Assembly: GCA_000434615.1 (NCBI GenBank) | Contig: FR880820.1 | Coordinates: 1 to 38,950, forward strand | Origin: Clostridium sp. CAG:510 | GTDB taxonomy: Bacteria > Bacillota > Clostridia > Lachnospirales > Lachnospiraceae | Direction of reading: 5' to 3' | DNA: 38,950 nucleotides | In this document: piece after piece, positions 16,486 to 25,463 of the stretch | How positions within the stretch are numbered: the first letter of the stretch is position 1 | Layout: the number at the start of each line of letters is the position of its first letter | Notes under the pieces: generated by a model | The model's input: the letters and a program-made list of their open reading frames with translations, nothing else | The model's database searches: none | Told to the model about the DNA's origin: nothing | Made by a program: the position numbers and the translations under genes

Positions 16486-16986
16486 ATGGACAACTATATG
16501 AATGTAATTTTACAGAGATTGCCGGTAAATCTGCAGGAGCTTAGGGAAATGCCGGAAATGGAGCTTACGGCGCCGGAAAACACATGTGCCATGTTTCTGG
16601 TAAGTCTATATCTTTATCTGAAGGATAAAAAGGCAGGAACGGAGGCTGTGAATCTGTTAAGGGGGCCCCGTCCCATGACTACCTACGATGAACAGTTTTT
16701 AAGGGACAGACTCAGGGATAAGGCATATCTGCCGCTGGCTTATTTTGAAGGTGCTTCCCCGGAGAACAATTATACGCCGGAGATACCTTATGTTCTGGAG
16801 GTACTGGAAGATATGCGGCCGCAGGATGTGGAGCCGGGCTATGTGCGCCTGTACTTAAAGACGGAAGGAGCAGACTCTCCGCGTCCTGTTAAACTGAGAC
16901 AAAAAGGAGAGAAATGGTACTTATGGGAATACTCCAGTATTTTGTCAGGCATCCGTATTCCGAAAGAGCAGGATCCCTGGGCATAA
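16486..16986 (+). CDS. Conserved small protein of unknown function
   Basis: 166 aa, soluble, no signal peptide. I do not recognise a functional family with confidence. The segment GPRPMTTYDEQFLRDRL..KAYLPLAYFEGASPENNYTP recalls an uncharacterised clostridial family (perhaps DUF6935, from memory). A C-terminal module (YVRLYLKTEGADSPRPVKLRQKGEKWYLWEY) looks like a small beta domain. A GGGGGAAAGGA ribosome binding site precedes the ATG. A TATAAT at 16446-16451 upstream lacks a good -35, which would fit an activator-dependent promoter under the adjacent NarL regulator (inference). A strong terminator follows. Confidence 0.75.
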   Translation: MDNYMNVILQRLPVNLQELREMPEMELTAPENTCAMFLVSLYLYLKDKKAGTEAVNLLRGPRPMTTYDEQFLRDRLRDKAYLPLAYFEGASPENNYTPEIPYVLEVLEDMRPQDVEPGYVRLYLKTEGADSPRPVKLRQKGEKWYLWEYSSILSGIRIPKEQDPWA

Positions 16987-17006
16987 AATACAGCTAAAAA
17001 CAACTT

Positions 17007-17044
17007 ACACCCTCGAAACCGGACGGTATCGGGGGTGTTTTTTT
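17007..17044 (+). terminator. Rho-independent terminator
   Basis: A 10-bp stem ACACCCTCGA / TCGGGGGTGT with a 12-nt loop, followed by a run of seven or more T. It ends the signalling cassette and small-protein transcript before the GntR promoter. Confidence 0.92.
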
Positions 17045-17070
17045 GCACTGTAAATTTGTAATTTTTTGTC

Positions 17071-17099
17071 TTGACAAACTGTACTACTATATGTATTAT
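17071..17099 (+). promoter_or_regulatory. Promoter of the GntR-ABC operon
   Basis: TTGACA (17071-17076) and TATTAT (17094-17099) with an exact 17-bp spacer, about 70 bp upstream of the GntR start. Confidence 0.88.
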
Positions 17100-17128
17100 T
17101 GTATTAAGCACTTAGTACAATAGTACAG
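17079..17128. promoter_or_regulatory. Candidate GntR operator (inverted repeat over the promoter)
   Basis: CTGTACTACTATA (17079-17091) lies in the spacer. Its near-inverse TACAATAGTACAG (17116-17128) lies just past the start site, matching at 11 of 13 positions. The right arm also contains AGTAC-AAT-AGTAC. The position spans the -10 box, as expected for autorepression by a YtrA-type regulator. Confidence 0.55.
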
Positions 17129-17168
17129 GGCGGAACGTATCGATACGAAAAAGAAAAGGAGTGAGCGG

Positions 17169-17537
17169 ATGGCTTGGGATTTTGACTCAGACAGACCGAT
17201 TTACACACAGATTTTGGAGGAAATGAAACGCAGGATTACCATGGGCGTTTATAAGCCGGGAAGCAAGATTCCGGCAGTGAGGGAGCTTGCCATGGAGGCA
17301 TGCGTAAACCCCAATACGATGCAGAAAGCATTGTCCGAATTAGAAAACATCGGACTTGTGGAAAGCAGACGTACCTCCGGACGGTTTGTGACCGAAAATG
17401 TGGAAGACATCGGAAAGGAAAAAGAGGAGATAGCAAGAGAACAAGTTAAAATCTTTCTGTCCAAAATGGAAAATTTGGGCTTTGACAGAAAAGAAATGAT
17501 ATCCATGATTGAAAATATGGAGAAAGAAGAGGAGTAA
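17169..17537 (+). CDS. GntR-family transcriptional regulator, YtrA-like
   Basis: 122 aa. The winged helix-turn-helix of the GntR family occupies residues about 8-75 (PIYTQILEEMKRRI..G.Y.PGSKIPAVRELA, NPNTMQKALSELE..GLVESRRTSGRFV). It is followed by only a short helical tail. The absence of a large ligand-binding domain is the YtrA subfamily hallmark. These regulators usually repress the ABC transporter operon they head. The ABC ATPase gene begins 3 bp after the stop, and an inverted repeat covers the promoter. The inducing signal is unknown; cell-envelope stress or antimicrobial peptides are common for the subfamily. Confidence 0.93.
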   Translation: MAWDFDSDRPIYTQILEEMKRRITMGVYKPGSKIPAVRELAMEACVNPNTMQKALSELENIGLVESRRTSGRFVTENVEDIGKEKEEIAREQVKIFLSKMENLGFDRKEMISMIENMEKEEE

Positions 17538-17540
17538 ACA

Positions 17541-18242
17541 ATGCAGGAGAATGTATTTGTTTGTGAGAATGTTTCAAAACGGTATGGCAGCTTCCAGGCA
17601 TTAAAACAGGTGAGTTTCTCTGTGGGAAAAGGAAAAATCGTAGGATTGCTCGGACCCAACGGCAGTGGAAAATCCACTCTGATTAAGCTGGCAAACGGAC
17701 TTTTGGTTCCGACGGAAGGAACCATTAAAATTGACGGAGAGCCGGTAGGGCGCAGGACCAAAAGCATGGTTTCCTACCTGCCGGAACGCACTTACTTAAA
17801 CACCTGGATGCGGGTGGAAGAGATGGTGGAATATTTTGCGGATTTCTACGAGGATTTTTCCAAAGAGAAAGCCTATACCATGCTTGGCGAGCTGCATATT
17901 GACAGAAACCAGAGATTGTCCCAGTTGTCCAAAGGAAACAGGGAAAAGGTACAGCTTATTTTAGTGATGAGCCGGAGTGCAAAGCTCTATATGCTGGATG
18001 AGCCCATCGGCGGCGTGGACCCTGCTGCCAGAGATTATATTTTAAGAACCATCATCGGCAACTACAACCCGGAAGCCTCAGTTATCATTTCCACCCATTT
18101 AATCAGTGATGTGGAAAATATTCTGGATGAAGTGGTATTCATTAAGGAAGGACAGCTCCTTATGCAGAAGGATGTGGAAAGCATCCGTATGGAAAGCGGC
18201 AAGTCGATAGATGCATTGTTCAGGGAGGTATTCAAATGTTAG
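17541..18242 (+). CDS. ABC transporter ATP-binding protein
   Basis: 233 aa. Walker A GPNGSGKST at about 38-46, a signature motif in the LSKGN form at 129-133 (canonical LSGGQ, so divergent as in YtrB/EcsA-like drug or envelope exporters), and Walker B YMLDEP with Asp153/Glu154. The H-loop His sits in STHLISD. It is the soluble motor for the permease encoded by the next gene, which overlaps it by 7 bp. AGGAG precedes the start. Confidence 0.94.
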   Translation: MQENVFVCENVSKRYGSFQALKQVSFSVGKGKIVGLLGPNGSGKSTLIKLANGLLVPTEGTIKIDGEPVGRRTKSMVSYLPERTYLNTWMRVEEMVEYFADFYEDFSKEKAYTMLGELHIDRNQRLSQLSKGNREKVQLILVMSRSAKLYMLDEPIGGVDPAARDYILRTIIGNYNPEASVIISTHLISDVENILDEVVFIKEGQLLMQKDVESIRMESGKSIDALFREVFKC

Positions 18243-19048
18243 GAAAACTTTTGAAACATGATTTTAAGGCGTTATTCAGAAATTATAGTCTTCTTTTTGC
18301 AGTTTTACTGCTTGTTACGCTTCTTTATAAAGTTTGTCTGCTTCTGCCGAAAAACATCGTTCTTAACTTTACGAACGGACTGATGGGAGTCTTATATGTG
18401 ATTGTCATTCTGGGATGCCTGTTTGGCGCTGCTGTGATTAACATCGTGCGGTTTTACAAAAATCTGGTCACGGATGAGGGATATCTTACCTTTACCCTGC
18501 CGGTAAGCAGCAGGCAGATTGTGGCAAGCAAGTTAATCAGCACGCTGGTGATGGATGTTCTTATGGCGGTTGCCGTTCTGCTGTCTACATTGGTGCTCCG
18601 GAGTAATCTGCCGGTTCTTGCAGAAATGTATCAGTCCATAGAAGATGCCTTGCATCAGATTGCCAATAGCGCAGAGTGGCGGACTCTGGCTGTCAGTGTC
18701 GTTGGCTATAGTACACTTGCCTGTATCTATACACAGATGGGAGCATTTACGGCAGTTGCGATAGGACAGACCAACCGGACACATAAAATTGCAGCCGGTG
18801 TGGGTGCCTATGCACTGATATATTTTATAACCCAGTGCGTAATGGGAGTGGTAGCATTACTTTGGGCACTGCAATTTCACCTGTATAACACCAACATAGT
18901 TATCACAAATTTTGAAGTGACACCGATAGAGCTACTGCATGCCGCAAGCGGGTTGTTCTTTATCGTAGGTGCTGTGGTGGTTGTCTTAGGCGTAGCATGC
19001 TTCTTTTTAACGGATTATCTTTTTGCAAAGAAGCTGAATCTGGAATAA
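18236..19048 (+). CDS. ABC-2-type transporter permease
   Basis: 270 aa with about six hydrophobic segments (near 17-38, 48-70, 98-122, 146-170, 185-215, 238-262) and a short basic N-terminus LGKLLKHDFKALFRNY typical of ABC-2 permeases. The start overlaps the ATPase gene by 7 bp, showing translational coupling. The substrate cannot be read from sequence. No clear terminator follows, but the pheS leader promoter starts 8 bp after the stop. Confidence 0.88.
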   Translation: MLGKLLKHDFKALFRNYSLLFAVLLLVTLLYKVCLLLPKNIVLNFTNGLMGVLYVIVILGCLFGAAVINIVRFYKNLVTDEGYLTFTLPVSSRQIVASKLISTLVMDVLMAVAVLLSTLVLRSNLPVLAEMYQSIEDALHQIANSAEWRTLAVSVVGYSTLACIYTQMGAFTAVAIGQTNRTHKIAAGVGAYALIYFITQCVMGVVALLWALQFHLYNTNIVITNFEVTPIELLHAASGLFFIVGAVVVVLGVACFFLTDYLFAKKLNLE

Positions 19049-19055
19049 AAAGTCC

Positions 19056-19084
19056 TTGACTTTTCTTATTTTGCTCATTACAAT
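19056..19084 (+). promoter_or_regulatory. Promoter of the pheST operon
   Basis: TTGACT (19056-19061) and TACAAT (19079-19084), 17-bp spacer, predicted start near 19091. Confidence 0.85.
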
Positions 19085-19090
19085 GAGGTT

Positions 19091-19346
19091 TAGTGAAAAG
19101 CTGTGAAAGCGTAAAGTAGCAATGCATTTTCTGGCAGAGAGAGAGGATCACCGGCTGCAAGTCCTCTTCAGTTCTTATGCTTTGTGAATTTCCCGCCGGA
19201 GCTGCCTGCCGAACCCCCTGAAAATATGACGGAAAGTAGGACAGGACGTGACACGCGTTAAGTGAAATGAGTGCCCGGGCAACCGGGAAGTTGGGTGGTA
19301 CCACGGATTTGATTCGTCCCTTGCAGATGCAGGGGACGTTTTTTTA
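19091..19346 (+). promoter_or_regulatory. T-box leader (tRNA-Phe responsive)
   Basis: The T-box sequence GGGTGGTACCACGG at 19293-19306 is unmistakable. It is followed by a terminator hairpin (19315-19346). Stem I is bounded by GGCAG (19133-19137) and CTGCC (19202-19206), with the apical GAGGA...TCCTC arm inside. The likely specifier is TTC at 19190-19192 (in GTGAATTTCCCGCC), coding for Phe and matching the downstream genes. A second TTC at 19172-19174 is less well placed. Uncharged tRNA-Phe would stabilise the antiterminator and turn on the operon. Confidence 0.93.
19315..19346 (+). terminator. T-box-controlled terminator
   Basis: CGTCCCTTGCA pairs with TGCAGGGGACG (one G-U) around a 2-nt core, and is followed by T7. 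Its upstream arm would be unavailable when the T-box antiterminator forms. Confidence 0.92.
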
Positions 19347-19423
19347 TGTCTTTATTCAGGAAAACAGGACGGACGATGACCTTCCCTGCAAACGAAATTT
19401 TTATAAAAAGAGAGGATTTCACC

Positions 19424-20443
19424 ATGAAAGAAAAATTGGAACAAATCAAAGCGCAGGCATTGGCGCAGATTGAAGCCAGCGATGCTCTGGACAAGTTAAA
19501 CGAAGTACGTGTCAATGTACTCGGTAAAAAGGGTGAGCTGACAGCCGTTTTAAAATCCATGAAGGATGTTTCTCCCGAAGAACGTCCCAAGGTCGGCCAG
19601 ATGGTAAACGAAACCAGAGAGGAAATCGAAAAGGTTTTGGATGAAGCTAAGGCAAGAATGGAAAAAGCGGTCAGAGAAGCCAAGTTAAAAGCAGAAGTTA
19701 TCGACGTAACCCTGCCTGCCAAGAAAGCCCTGATCGGACACAGACATCCCAACACCATCGCCCTTGAAGAAGTAGAGCGAATCTTCATCGGTATGGGGTA
19801 TGATGTGGTGGAAGGTCCCGAAATCGAAAAAGACTATTACAACTTTGAAGCCCTGAACATTCCCGCAGACCATCCCGCCAAGGATGAACAGGATACCTTC
19901 TATATTTCCGGGGAGTTCTTACTCCGTACCCAGACCTCCGGCACCCAGGTACATGAAATGGAAAAAGGCAAGCTGCCCATCCGTATGTTAGCGCCCGGAC
20001 GTGTATTCCGTGCCGATGAAGTGGATGCCACTCATTCCCCCTCTTTCCATCAGATTGAAGGACTGGTTATTGATAAAAACATTACCTTCTCCGACTTAAA
20101 GGGTACTCTGGCAGAGTTCGCAAGAGAGCTTTTCGGAGAAGATACCAAGGTTAAATTCAGACCCCATCACTTCCCGTTCACAGAGCCTTCCGCTGAAATG
20201 GATGTGTCCTGCTTCAAGTGCGGCGGCAGCGGATGCCGTTTCTGCAAGGGCAGCGGCTGGATTGAAATTTTAGGCTGCGGCATGGTACATCCCCATGTAC
20301 TGGAGATGAGCGGTATTGACCCGGAAGAATACACCGGATTTGCCTTCGGCGTCGGCCTGGAGCGTATTGCCCTCTTAAAATATGAAATTGATGACATGCG
20401 TCTTTTATACGAAAACGATATCCGTTTCTTAAAGCAGTTTTAA
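19424..20443 (+). CDS. pheS: Phenylalanine--tRNA ligase alpha subunit
   Basis: 339 aa from the ATG at 19424. The frame is open to 19346, inside the T-box terminator, so the upstream start is rejected; AGAGG lies 8 bp before the chosen ATG. It is the catalytic subunit of the alpha2-beta2 synthetase. N-terminal coiled-coil (1-85); class II motif 2 in FRADEVDATHSPSFHQIEG; a Cys-rich stretch CFKCGGSGCRFCKGSGW; motif 3 FAFGVGLERIALL. Length matches the bacterial family. First gene of a T-box operon. Confidence 0.97.
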   Translation: MKEKLEQIKAQALAQIEASDALDKLNEVRVNVLGKKGELTAVLKSMKDVSPEERPKVGQMVNETREEIEKVLDEAKARMEKAVREAKLKAEVIDVTLPAKKALIGHRHPNTIALEEVERIFIGMGYDVVEGPEIEKDYYNFEALNIPADHPAKDEQDTFYISGEFLLRTQTSGTQVHEMEKGKLPIRMLAPGRVFRADEVDATHSPSFHQIEGLVIDKNITFSDLKGTLAEFARELFGEDTKVKFRPHHFPFTEPSAEMDVSCFKCGGSGCRFCKGSGWIEILGCGMVHPHVLEMSGIDPEEYTGFAFGVGLERIALLKYEIDDMRLLYENDIRFLKQF

Positions 20444-20523
20444 TGGACAGACGGAACTATAGAAAGATGTCTTTGCGGATAAAAAGAGATTGAATGATTA
20501 AAATAGAATGAGAGGAAAGAAAC

Positions 20524-22950
20524 ATGAATACAGCATTATCATGGATTAAAGCATATGTGCCGGGACTTACCTGTACCGACCAGGAATACTGCGACAGAAT
20601 GACCCTTACCGGAACCAAGGTAGAGGGCTTTGAAAGAATGGATAAAAACCTTGAAAAAATCGTTGTGGGTCAGATTGAAAAAATCGAAAAGCATCCGGAT
20701 GCGGACAAGCTGATTGTCTGCCAGGTAAACATCGGTTCCGAGGTGATCCAGATTGTAACCGGCGCACCCAATGTAAAGGTGGGCGACAAGGTTCCCGTTG
20801 TTTTGGACGGCGGCAAAGTAGCAGGCGGTCATGACGGCGGCCCCTTACCGGAAGACGGCATTGCCATTAAGGCAGGAAAGCTGCGCGGCGTACCCTCAAA
20901 CGGTATGATGTGCTCCATCGAAGAATTAGGTTCTTCCAAGGATATGTACCCGGACGCACCGGACAACGGCATTTACATTTTCCCGGACAGCGTAAAGGTA
21001 GGCGACGACGCCATTGAAGTACTGGGTCTGCATGACACCGTATTTGAATACGAAATCACCAGCAACCGTGTGGACTGCTACAGCATTTTAGGTATTGCCA
21101 GAGAAGCAGCCGCAACCTTTGACAAGCCCTTCGTACCTCCCGTTGTGGAAGTAAAAGAAGCAGGAGACGATGTCAACAACTACATCAAGGTTTCCATTGA
21201 AGATACCGACCTCTGCACCAGATACTGTGCAAGAGTGTGCAGGAATATCAAAATCGGCCCTTCTCCCGAATGGATGCAGAGAAGACTGGCAGCCAGCGGC
21301 ATCCGCCCCATCAACAACCTGGTTGACATTACCAACTATGTGATGGAAGAATACGGCCAGCCCATGCATGCTTACGACCTTTCCACCATTGCCGGCGGAC
21401 AGATTATTGTAAGACGTGCCAAGGACGGGGACGAATTCGTGACCCTGGACGGCCAGACCAGAAAATTAGACAACAATGTTCTGATGATCTGCGATGCGGA
21501 AAAAGAAATCGGCGTAGCCGGCATCATGGGTGGTGAAAATTCCATGATTACGGACGAAGTAAAGACCGTACTGTTTGAAGCAGCAACCTTCAACGGCCCG
21601 AACATCCGTAAATCCGCAAAGAGACTGGGACTCAGAACCGAAGCATCCGGTATTTTTGAAAAGGGTCTTGACCCCGCCAATGCCAAGGCAGCCATCGACA
21701 GAGCCTGCCAGCTCATTGTAGAGCTGGGCTGCGGCGAAGTGGTAAGCGGCACCGTAGAAGAGGGGCTTCCCATCAAACCCTTACGTGTGCTTCCTTTTGA
21801 ACCTGCAAAATACAACGCACTGCTCGGCACATCCGTTACCGAGGAACAGATGCTTGCCATCTTCAAGAAGCTGGAAGTGGAAGTAAGGGACGGAAAAGAC
21901 GGCAAGGAGCTTGTTATTCCTTCCTTCCGTCAGGACCTGGCAGGCCGTGCGGATATGGCAGAGGAAGTAGCCCGTTTCTTCGGCTATGACAAAATTCCCA
22001 CCACACTGCCCAAGGGCGAAACCACAACCGGTAAGCTGTCCTTCAAGCTCCGTATTGAGCAGAAGGCAAGGGACATTGCAGAGTACTGCGGTTTCTCACA
22101 GGGAATGACCTATTCCTTTGAAAGCCCCAAGGTGTTCAATAAACTGCTGCTGGATGCTGACGATAAGGCAAGAGCTGCCATTACCATTGCCAATCCGTTA
22201 GGCGAGGATTTCTCCATTATGAGAACCTTATCCTTAAACGGCATGCTGACCAGCCTTTCCACCAACTACAACAGAAGAAACAAGAATGTAAGATTATACG
22301 AACTGGGCAACATTTATCTGGCAAAATCCCTGCCCCTGACCGAGCAGCCGGAGGAAAGAATGCAGTTTACCTTGGGTATGTACGGCGACGGCGACTTCTA
22401 CAGCTTAAAGGGCGTAGTGGAGGAATTCTTCGACTGCATCGGCATGAAGAAGAGAATTGTGTACGATCCCAAGGCAGGAAAAAATTTCCTGCATCCCGGA
22501 CGTCAGGCAAAAATTGTTTACGAAGGCGAAGAATTGGGTTATATTGGAGAAGTACACCCCGCTGTATGCGACAACTATGCCATCGGTACCAGAGCTTATG
22601 TAGCCGTAATTGATATTATGAATGTACTGGATTTTGCAACCTTCGATCGCAAGTACGAAGGCATTGCCAAGTATCCTGCCGTAACCAGGGATATTTCCTT
22701 AGAGGTTCCGAAGAATGTTCTGGCAGGCGATATCGAGGGCGTCATTGCCCAGAGAGGCGGCAAGATCTTAGAGTCTTACCAGTTGTTCGATTTATACGAA
22801 GGCGACCAGATTAAGGACGGCTACAAGTCCATGGCTTATTCCGTTACCTTCCGTGCAAAGGACAGAACCCTGGAAGAGAGCGATGTAGCAGGCGCCATGA
22901 AGAAAATCTTAAACGGTCTGGAACAGCTCGGTGCTACCTTACGTCAATAA
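20524..22950 (+). CDS. pheT: Phenylalanine--tRNA ligase beta subunit
   Basis: 808 aa, the normal length. Domains in order: EMAP/tRNA-binding OB fold (about 42-155, VVGQIEKIEKHPDADKL), B3/4 editing domain (about 210-385), B5 (about 405-475), a catalytic-like core (about 490-700), and the C-terminal FDX-ACB anticodon-binding domain (about 715-806, KYPAVTRDISLEVPK). It pairs with PheS and hydrolyses mischarged Tyr-tRNA-Phe. It is 80 bp downstream of pheS with GAGAGGAAAG before the ATG. No convincing internal promoter is seen in the gap. Confidence 0.97.
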   Translation: MNTALSWIKAYVPGLTCTDQEYCDRMTLTGTKVEGFERMDKNLEKIVVGQIEKIEKHPDADKLIVCQVNIGSEVIQIVTGAPNVKVGDKVPVVLDGGKVAGGHDGGPLPEDGIAIKAGKLRGVPSNGMMCSIEELGSSKDMYPDAPDNGIYIFPDSVKVGDDAIEVLGLHDTVFEYEITSNRVDCYSILGIAREAAATFDKPFVPPVVEVKEAGDDVNNYIKVSIEDTDLCTRYCARVCRNIKIGPSPEWMQRRLAASGIRPINNLVDITNYVMEEYGQPMHAYDLSTIAGGQIIVRRAKDGDEFVTLDGQTRKLDNNVLMICDAEKEIGVAGIMGGENSMITDEVKTVLFEAATFNGPNIRKSAKRLGLRTEASGIFEKGLDPANAKAAIDRACQLIVELGCGEVVSGTVEEGLPIKPLRVLPFEPAKYNALLGTSVTEEQMLAIFKKLEVEVRDGKDGKELVIPSFRQDLAGRADMAEEVARFFGYDKIPTTLPKGETTTGKLSFKLRIEQKARDIAEYCGFSQGMTYSFESPKVFNKLLLDADDKARAAITIANPLGEDFSIMRTLSLNGMLTSLSTNYNRRNKNVRLYELGNIYLAKSLPLTEQPEERMQFTLGMYGDGDFYSLKGVVEEFFDCIGMKKRIVYDPKAGKNFLHPGRQAKIVYEGEELGYIGEVHPAVCDNYAIGTRAYVAVIDIMNVLDFATFDRKYEGIAKYPAVTRDISLEVPKNVLAGDIEGVIAQRGGKILESYQLFDLYEGDQIKDGYKSMAYSVTFRAKDRTLEESDVAGAMKKILNGLEQLGATLRQ

Positions 22951-22967
22951 GGAAAGGAGTATTCAAA

Positions 22968-24374
22968 TTGGAACGTAAAAACTTATGGGAAGTTTATGAT
23001 GAAAAACAGTTAAAGGAATTAGAAAAACTCTCTGCGGAATACAGAGAGTTCCTGGATAACGGCAAAACAGAGAGGGAATGCATCGATACCATCGTCAATC
23101 TCTGTGAAGAAAAAGGCTATGTGGAATTGGAAAAAGCCATTGCCGAAGGTAAGAAGTTAAAGAAGGGCGACAAGGTATATTCCGTATGGATGAACAAGTC
23201 CATCGCCCTGTACCGCTTAGGCGAAAAGCCCATGACAGAGGGTATGAATATCTTAGGCGCCCACATCGATTCCCCGAGAATGGACGTAAAGCAGAATCCC
23301 CTTTATGAAGACGGCGGCTTTGCTTATTTGGATACCCATTACTACGGCGGTATCAAGAAGTACCAGTGGGTAACCCTTCCCCTGGCTCTTCACGGTGTCA
23401 TTGTGAAAAAAGACGGCACGACCGTAGAAGTCAATGTGGGAGAAGAGGATGACGACCCTGTATTCTTCATTTCTGACATTCTCATTCATTTAGCGGCAGA
23501 GCAGATGGAAAAGAAGGCTGCCAAGGTTATCGAAGGCGAAGCCCTGGATCTGATTGTAGGCAGCAAGCCCATTACCATTAAACCGGGCGAAAAAGAAGAG
23601 AAAGCCAAGGAAGCCGTAAAAGAGGGCATTCTGGATATCTTAAAGAAAACCTATGATGTGGAAGAGGAAGATTTCCTTTCCGCAGAGTTAGAGGTGGTTC
23701 CGGCAGGACATGCCAGAGAAGCAGGCTTCGACAGAAGCATGATTTTAGCATACGGCCAGGACGACAGAGTCTGCGCATTTACTTCCTTAAAGGCAATGCT
23801 GGATACAGGGAAGACCGACAGATGCATGTGTTGCATCTTGGTGGACAAGGAAGAAATCGGTTCCGTCGGCGCAACCGGTATGCAGTCCCGTTTCTTTGAA
23901 AACAGCGTGGCAGAGCTCATGAACCTCACCGGAGAATACAGCGAACTGAATGTCAGAAGATGTCTGGCACATTCCTGCATGCTTTCCTCCGATGTCAGTG
24001 CGGGCTTTGATCCCACTTACGCATCCTGCTTTGAAAAGAAGAATGCGGCATTCTTGGGACAGGGCATGGTATTCAACAAATTTACCGGCGCCAGAGGAAA
24101 GTCCGGCTCCAACGATGCCAATGCCGAATACATGGCTCACATCCGCGGTATTTTTGAAAAGGCAGGCATCGGCTTCCAGACCGCAGAACTCGGTAAGGTC
24201 GATGTGGGCGGCGGCGGAACCATCGCTTATATTTTAGCTCTTTACGGCATGAATGTGATCGACAGCGGTGTTGCCGTACTGAACATGCATGCACCCTGGG
24301 AAGCTACCAGCAAGGCAGATATTTACGAAACATACAGAGGTTATAAGGCATTTGTTGAAGGAGCCTGTTTATAA
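22968..24374 (+). CDS. M18-family aminopeptidase
   Basis: 468 aa starting at TTG (22968); GGAAAGGAG sits 8 bp upstream, which decides this start. A cytosolic dinuclear zinc exopeptidase of the M18 (aspartyl aminopeptidase/aminopeptidase I) family. Metal and catalytic residues lie in GAHIDSPRMDVK (His, Asp), GQDDRVCAFTSL (Asp), VDKEEIGSVGATG (catalytic Glu pair) and NMHAPWEATSKAD (His). It starts 17 bp after pheT and abuts queA, so it is part of the Phe T-box operon. It may supply amino acids from peptides during Phe limitation (inference). Confidence 0.92.
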   Translation: MERKNLWEVYDEKQLKELEKLSAEYREFLDNGKTERECIDTIVNLCEEKGYVELEKAIAEGKKLKKGDKVYSVWMNKSIALYRLGEKPMTEGMNILGAHIDSPRMDVKQNPLYEDGGFAYLDTHYYGGIKKYQWVTLPLALHGVIVKKDGTTVEVNVGEEDDDPVFFISDILIHLAAEQMEKKAAKVIEGEALDLIVGSKPITIKPGEKEEKAKEAVKEGILDILKKTYDVEEEDFLSAELEVVPAGHAREAGFDRSMILAYGQDDRVCAFTSLKAMLDTGKTDRCMCCILVDKEEIGSVGATGMQSRFFENSVAELMNLTGEYSELNVRRCLAHSCMLSSDVSAGFDPTYASCFEKKNAAFLGQGMVFNKFTGARGKSGSNDANAEYMAHIRGIFEKAGIGFQTAELGKVDVGGGGTIAYILALYGMNVIDSGVAVLNMHAPWEATSKADIYETYRGYKAFVEGACL

Positions 24375-25412
24375 ATGACACAGAATTTGAAGAAATCCGA
24401 TTTTTATTTTGATTTGCCGGAGGAACTGATTGCACAGGACCCGCTTGAGGACCGTTCCTCCTCCAGACTTCTTGTTCTGGATAAGGAAACGGGAGAAACT
24501 TCCCATCATATTTTTAAGGAAGTGATCAACTACTTAAATCCCGGGGACTGTCTGGTACTTAACAACACCAAGGTCATTCCGGCAAGACTGATCGGACATA
24601 AAGAAGATACGGGAGCAGCCATTGAAGTGCTGCTCTTGAAGCGAAAAGAAAATGACATCTGGGAAACCTTGGTGAAGCCGGGCAAAAAGTGCAAACCGGG
24701 TACGAAAATCGTATTCGGAGAGGGGCTTTTGCATGCCACCGTTTTAGAGACCGTAGAGGATGGCAACCGTCTCATCCGGTTTTCCTACGAGGGTATTTTT
24801 GAAGAAATACTGGACAGATTAGGCGAAATGCCCCTGCCTCCTTACATTACCCACAAGCTGCAGGACAAGAACCGTTACCAGACCGTCTATGCCAAGTACG
24901 AGGGCAGTGCGGCGGCTCCTACGGCGGGACTTCATTTTACGAAGGAGCTTCTGCGGCAGATCGAAGAAAAGGGCATCGACATTGCTTACGTTACCCTGCA
25001 TGTTGGTCTCGGCACGTTCCGCCCGGTCAAGGTGGACAATATTTTAGAGCACCATATGCATTCCGAATTTTATCAGGTGACGAAGGAAGCTGCGGATAAA
25101 ATCAACAAAGCAAAAAGGGAAGGACACAGGGTTATCTGTGTGGGCACCACAAGCTGCCGTACCGTGGAGAGCGCCGCGGATGAAAACGGCATGGTAAAGG
25201 AAGGCTGTGATAACACGGAAATCTTTATCTATCCGGGTTACAAATTCAAGGTGCTGGACGCACTGATTACCAATTTCCATCTGCCGGAGTCCACTCTGGT
25301 TATGCTGGTTTCCGCTCTTGCGGGCAGGGAACACATCTTAAATGCTTACGAGGAAGCTATCCGGGAAAAATACAGATTTTTTTCTTTTGGCGATGCCATG
25401 TTGATTAAATAG
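24375..25412 (+). CDS. queA: S-adenosylmethionine:tRNA ribosyltransferase-isomerase
   Basis: 345 aa. It transfers the ribosyl part of SAM to preQ1 in tRNA, giving epoxyqueuosine. Family features: N-terminal SDFYFDLPEELIAQ.PLE.R..SRLLVLD, LVLNNTKVIPARL, GSAAAPTAGLHFT, THVGLGTF-like LHVGLGTFRPV, and C-terminal LITNFHLPESTLVMLVSA. The ATG follows the TAA of the M18 gene directly, with GGAG about 12 bp upstream. tgt and the preQ1 genes are not in this window. Confidence 0.97.
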   Translation: MTQNLKKSDFYFDLPEELIAQDPLEDRSSSRLLVLDKETGETSHHIFKEVINYLNPGDCLVLNNTKVIPARLIGHKEDTGAAIEVLLLKRKENDIWETLVKPGKKCKPGTKIVFGEGLLHATVLETVEDGNRLIRFSYEGIFEEILDRLGEMPLPPYITHKLQDKNRYQTVYAKYEGSAAAPTAGLHFTKELLRQIEEKGIDIAYVTLHVGLGTFRPVKVDNILEHHMHSEFYQVTKEAADKINKAKREGHRVICVGTTSCRTVESAADENGMVKEGCDNTEIFIYPGYKFKVLDALITNFHLPESTLVMLVSALAGREHILNAYEEAIREKYRFFSFGDAMLIK

Positions 25413-25463
25413 AAAATTTGCGGTAAAATAGGCATATTCGAACACCAAAGAAGGGAGTACGGC

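Noticed and set aside
19346..19423. N-terminal extension of PheS from the ATG at 19346
   Set aside because: It starts inside the T-box terminator T-run, lacks a ribosome binding site, and gives 26 residues absent from the family.
20444..20523. Internal promoter between pheS and pheT
   Set aside because: TTGCGG and TAAAAT are 20 bp apart, too far for a good sigma-A promoter.
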